From an uncultured Pseudomonadales bacterium (lineage in GTDB: Bacteria; Pseudomonadota; Gammaproteobacteria; Pseudomonadales; Cellvibrionaceae): a stretch of 64,000 bases of DNA. Both the position numbers and the translations under genes were made by a program. The stretch spans positions 124,001-188,000 of the forward strand of contig CANLBN010000006.1 in assembly GCA_947488935.1 (NCBI GenBank), given 5' to 3'. Of the stretch, positions 61,468-64,000 are shown one piece after another. The first letter of the stretch is position 1, and the number at the start of each line of letters is the position of its first letter. The notes beneath the pieces are model-generated. The model was given only the letters and a program-made list of their open reading frames with translations, had not been told where the DNA came from and did no database searches.

Positions 61468-62151
61468 ATGTCCGATTCACCCACATTTTGCACTGATGGA
61501 ACACAATGCCAATTAGAGCCTAAGCTCGATGCATTGACTGAGGAGGTAAAAAAGCTATCTGACTTAGTCAGTACGGACACATTGACAGGCCTTGCAAACT
61601 ATCGGCATTTTACCAATGCAATCGGCCAAGAAATGGAACGTTCTAAGCGCACAGGACAACCTACCACGCTAATTATGATAGATGCCGACCATTTTAAGCA
61701 GGTAAATGATAACTGGGGTCACGAAGTCGGTAATCAGGCATTAAAACTTATCGCCGATGCCATCGTCGGTAATATTCGCCAGCTAGATACCGCTTGTCGC
61801 TATGGCGGTGAAGAATTTGCTGTTATTTTACCCAGTACGGACACAGCCACTTCACTACAAGTTGCAGAGAGAATACGTGCAGCTATCGAAAAAGCGCCGC
61901 TGACGGTAAATTTAGCAGATGGCAGTGCAACAACCCATCCATTAACTGTCAGCCTTGGCATCAGTAGCTACCCCGGTAAACTCGACAATGATAACTGGCA
62001 CCAACTTGTAGAAAGAGCCGACAACCAACTCTATGAAGCCAAAAAGAATGGACGCAATCAGGTTTGCCACACCGAGATTGAAAGTGACAATCAGCAAGTG
62101 AGCGAGGATGAAAAATCGGCACTATTTAATATGTTTAATAACGACGACTAA
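61468..62151 (+). CDS. Diguanylate cyclase (GGDEF)
   Basis: A 227-aa soluble enzyme that makes cyclic di-GMP from two GTP. The catalytic motif is GGEEF (113-117), the nucleotide segment is LIMIDADHFKQVNDNWGHE, and the product-inhibition site RxxD is RQLD (104-107), five residues before GGEEF. Only ~35 residues precede the domain, with two Cys in the first 15 (FCTD, TQCQ), so it lacks a known sensor domain. A GGDEF-only protein of this kind is likely controlled by partners. Confidence 0.93.
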   Translation: MSDSPTFCTDGTQCQLEPKLDALTEEVKKLSDLVSTDTLTGLANYRHFTNAIGQEMERSKRTGQPTTLIMIDADHFKQVNDNWGHEVGNQALKLIADAIVGNIRQLDTACRYGGEEFAVILPSTDTATSLQVAERIRAAIEKAPLTVNLADGSATTHPLTVSLGISSYPGKLDNDNWHQLVERADNQLYEAKKNGRNQVCHTEIESDNQQVSEDEKSALFNMFNNDD

Positions 62152-62163
62152 TCCTTTCGAGGC

Positions 62164-62781
62164 TTATTCAGCAGCTCCCAATAAATCTTTGAAGACAATT
62201 TGCGCTTTTAGCAAGCTAGCAACAGACATGGCATCGACGATATCACCGGCATGCACCATCGCAATGGCTTGCGCCAATGGTAGATGCCTCACACAAATGT
62301 CTTCTGTATGCTCATGACTTATCTGCCCCTGTGATAAATCCCGTGCTAAGTAAACCGTAGCAACCTCGTCGGTAATAGAATTTGATAACTGTAACTGCAA
62401 CCATAGCTGCCACTCCTCAGCAATCAAACCCACCTCTTCGTCCAGCTCGCGTTTAGCCGAGTCTAGACACTCTTCGCCGTCTGGGGAGCCACCTTCGGGG
62501 ATCTCCCATGTTTTACAAGAATGAGGGTAACGCGTCTGTTGTACAATCCATGTCCAGCCTTTCTCGTCGATAGGCAAAATACCTACCGCATGATTTTTAA
62601 AGTGCACACGGCCATAAATACCTTTTTTACCACCTGGTGTAATCACATTATCGTGATTAACCTGTATCCATGGGTTTTCGTAAACAACATCACTACTGCA
62701 TTGTATCCACGCTTGTGGATTATCACTAGGTTTTTGTGATGGTAATGCGTTGGCTGTTTTTTTGTTACTTGGCATAGTCAA
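62164..62781 (-). CDS. Nudix hydrolase (ADP-ribose pyrophosphatase-like)
   Basis: A 205-aa hydrolase of nucleoside-diphosphate-X compounds. The Nudix box GX5EX7REUXEEXGU is complete (Gly 97 to Gly 118; ends RELDEEVGL). The flanking ILPIDEKGWTWIVQQTRYPH and ATVYLARDL segments match ADP-sugar/ADP-ribose pyrophosphatases. Convergent with the diguanylate cyclase gene (12 bp apart). Confidence 0.93.
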   Translation of the reverse strand: MTMPSNKKTANALPSQKPSDNPQAWIQCSSDVVYENPWIQVNHDNVITPGGKKGIYGRVHFKNHAVGILPIDEKGWTWIVQQTRYPHSCKTWEIPEGGSPDGEECLDSAKRELDEEVGLIAEEWQLWLQLQLSNSITDEVATVYLARDLSQGQISHEHTEDICVRHLPLAQAIAMVHAGDIVDAMSVASLLKAQIVFKDLLGAAE

Positions 62782-62788
62782 TTAACTA

Positions 62789-63031
62789 TTAATCTTCGGG
62801 CAGTTCGTCAAATGCTTTCTTTTTACTTTCAAACCACATTTGCATCGCCTCTGGTTTTTGCATCATTTCTTGCATGTCTTGCATCGCCTTTAAATGGGCT
62901 TCATCTTGTTGCTGAAACATTTCCATACCGTGCTCTTTACTTAATTGAGCAATTTCATCGAAAGATGTAGCCTGAAAAGATTTATCGCAAGCACCACCTA
63001 GTTGTTTACATGTCATTGTTTTCATTATCAA
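62789..63031 (-). CDS. DUF1059-like small protein
   Basis: An 80-aa protein with MTCKQLGGACDKSFQATSFD, a Cys-rich start, and a charged helical tail with KEHGMEMFQQQDEAHLKAMQ. Small cytoplasmic proteins of this kind are annotated as DUF1059 or unknown. 7 bp upstream of the Nudix gene in the same direction, perhaps cotranscribed. Confidence 0.7.
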   Translation of the reverse strand: MIMKTMTCKQLGGACDKSFQATSFDEIAQLSKEHGMEMFQQQDEAHLKAMQDMQEMMQKPEAMQMWFESKKKAFDELPED

Positions 63032-63072
63032 AGCTCCTATTAATTATGTTAATTAACCTATAAATCCGTCAT

Positions 63073-63693
63073 TTATTCACGCAAAGCCGACGCTATTTTT
63101 TGTTGCAAATAAGGCACAACATCGCTTTCAAACCAGCTGTTTTTCTTTAACCAAATTTGATTACGTGGCGAAGGGTGTGGCATAGGCAGATATTTGGGTA
63201 AATAGTTTTCCCATGCTCGAACTCGCTCTGTCAGTGATAAGTTTTTATTTATTTTTGGCTCCAGAGGCTTAAGATAATATTTTTGAGCATATTGCCCAAT
63301 AAGCAATGTTAATTGAACATTAGGTAGCTTTTTCAGTATTAGATCATGCCATGTTGTAGCGCACTCTTTTCTCGGTGGTAAATCGCCCGTTTTTCCCGTA
63401 CCTGGATAGCAAAACCCCATTGGCATAATGGCAATTTGATTCGGATCATAAAATAAGTCTTTTGTGACTTGCATCCATTCGCGCAGCCGATCACCCGATG
63501 GATCGTCCCACGGAATACCACTTTCGTGTACACGACGCCCCGGAGCTTGCCCTATTATTAATATTTTTGCCGATTGAGCTAACTGTACAACGGGCCGCAC
63601 ACCATGAGGCAAATGTGATTCGCACAGTGCACACCCTTGTATATCTTCCACTAAGTTTTTTAAAGGGATTGAAGGCATCGGTTGATTAGTCAT
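63073..63693 (-). CDS. Uracil-DNA glycosylase family protein
   Basis: A 206-aa DNA-repair-type protein of the UDG superfamily. Motif 1 is GQAPGRRVHESGIPWDDPSG and motif 2 is PHPSPRN near residue 175; PPRKECATTWH lies between. It carries the Cys pair CALCE near the start, as in 4Fe-4S family members, but the other two cluster Cys are not where types 4 and 5 have them, so the cluster may be absent. The exact substrate preference is unproven. Confidence 0.88.
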   Translation of the reverse strand: MTNQPMPSIPLKNLVEDIQGCALCESHLPHGVRPVVQLAQSAKILIIGQAPGRRVHESGIPWDDPSGDRLREWMQVTKDLFYDPNQIAIMPMGFCYPGTGKTGDLPPRKECATTWHDLILKKLPNVQLTLLIGQYAQKYYLKPLEPKINKNLSLTERVRAWENYLPKYLPMPHPSPRNQIWLKKNSWFESDVVPYLQQKIASALRE

Positions 63694-63766
63694 ATGATAG
63701 GCAATTCATTTGATTTAAGGAATATCTGATCGCCCGCTTTGGTATTAGGGCTATCTATATATCTAT

Positions 63767-64000
63767 ATGATAAAAGTACTAAACAATATCACAAAAAATA
63801 ATGCATCATTACCGTTATTTTTTGTATTTACCGCTGAGTTTCTTGGCCCGTTAGCTTGTAAAGGAAACCCAGCGCTAGTCATTAACACTAATGAGCTACC
63901 TAGCTTAAAAGAGCATCTCGAATTTATTCGATCCGTACAACGCGATAGTGCTCAACAAACATTACTGCCGGATAATGTTACTTTTAGCTATATTAGTACG
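63767..64000 (+). CDS. Unknown protein, 3'-truncated by the window end
   Basis: The frame runs from ATG 63767 off the end of the window (78 codons visible). The product begins MIKVLNNITKNNASLPLFFV and continues GPLACKGNPALVINTNE. No recognisable domain in the visible part and no ribosome site of note. Confidence 0.4.
   Translation, partial: MIKVLNNITKNNASLPLFFVFTAEFLGPLACKGNPALVINTNELPSLKEHLEFIRSVQRDSAQQTLLPDNVTFSYIST

Noticed and set aside
1..64000. tRNA, rRNA and riboswitch genes
   Set aside because: Nothing with a cloverleaf, rRNA signature or known riboswitch core was recognised by reading; a covariance search would be needed to exclude them.

Overview
The window looks like a piece of a gammaproteobacterial chromosome. 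The chromosomal backbone is near 40-45 % GC by eye and carries class Ia ribonucleotide reductase with the CEACQ-type NrdA tail, SirB2-, DUF945-, DUF2057- and DUF3147-like proteins, an ECF sigma/ChrR pair with its lipid operon, and a PspA/YiaA pair. A marine Cellvibrionales-like bacterium fits, but that is an impression; no rRNA or tRNA gene is visible to anchor it.

Layout. 1-3988: nrdA (cut by the window edge) and nrdB, separated by a 12-bp-stem hairpin and closed by a good intrinsic terminator. 4012-6981: an AT-rich accessory patch with an orphan PD-(D/E)XK nuclease-like gene and an IS110/IS1111 element, for which I find a matching 10-bp subterminal inverted repeat (5563-5572 / 6892-6901). 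7033-12523: small membrane proteins (DUF3592 type), a subtilisin-like protease with a long unassigned C-terminal part, and two copies of a palindromic repeat. 12536-18845: a MITE-like element, then a candidate toxin-immunity locus: a 239-aa protein, an 859-aa protein with a hydrophobic glycine-rich C-terminal region, and three tandem paralogues of a 253-254-aa two-helix membrane protein. A 3' scrap of a second copy of the large gene is stranded in front of the third paralogue. 19070-22615: an Ala/Lys-rich lipoprotein, then a rhomboid protease translationally coupled to a zinc-finger/membrane/repeat protein. 22803-24666: an SDR gene broken by an in-frame TGA, divergent from a TetR regulator, with two operator-like sites placed in two overlapping promoters. 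24745-37983: mostly housekeeping and small membrane genes, including an 8-bp tandem repeat ahead of one gene, acetate kinase, a PspA/YiaA pair, a peroxiredoxin-persulfide dioxygenase-DUF442 sulfur cluster and glutaminase.

38034-44048 is the most striking region: ten consecutive minus-strand genes, nine of the gaps holding a 62-85-bp imperfect palindrome that begins near RYYYAAC(GCC) and ends near (GGCG)TTGTTRRRY. These are integron attC sites. No integrase gene lies on either side within the window (glutaminase on the left, an MFS transporter on the right), so this is an integrase-less attC cluster (CALIN). Most cassettes encode unknown small membrane or secreted proteins; one carries a GIY-YIG-like nuclease domain.

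44652-54478: MFS transporter with a C-terminal monooxygenase-like domain, small membrane proteins, aldehyde dehydrogenase, patatin-like lipoprotein and envelope proteins of unknown role. 54680-61103: a ChrR-type ECF sigma/anti-sigma pair divergent from a five-gene lipid-modification operon (NTF2-like, SDR, FAD oxidase, DUF1365, Cfa-like methyltransferase). The shared intergenic region holds two divergent promoter-like sequences of the ECF11 type. 61468-64000: diguanylate cyclase, Nudix hydrolase, DUF1059-like protein, uracil-DNA glycosylase family protein and the beginning of an unknown gene.
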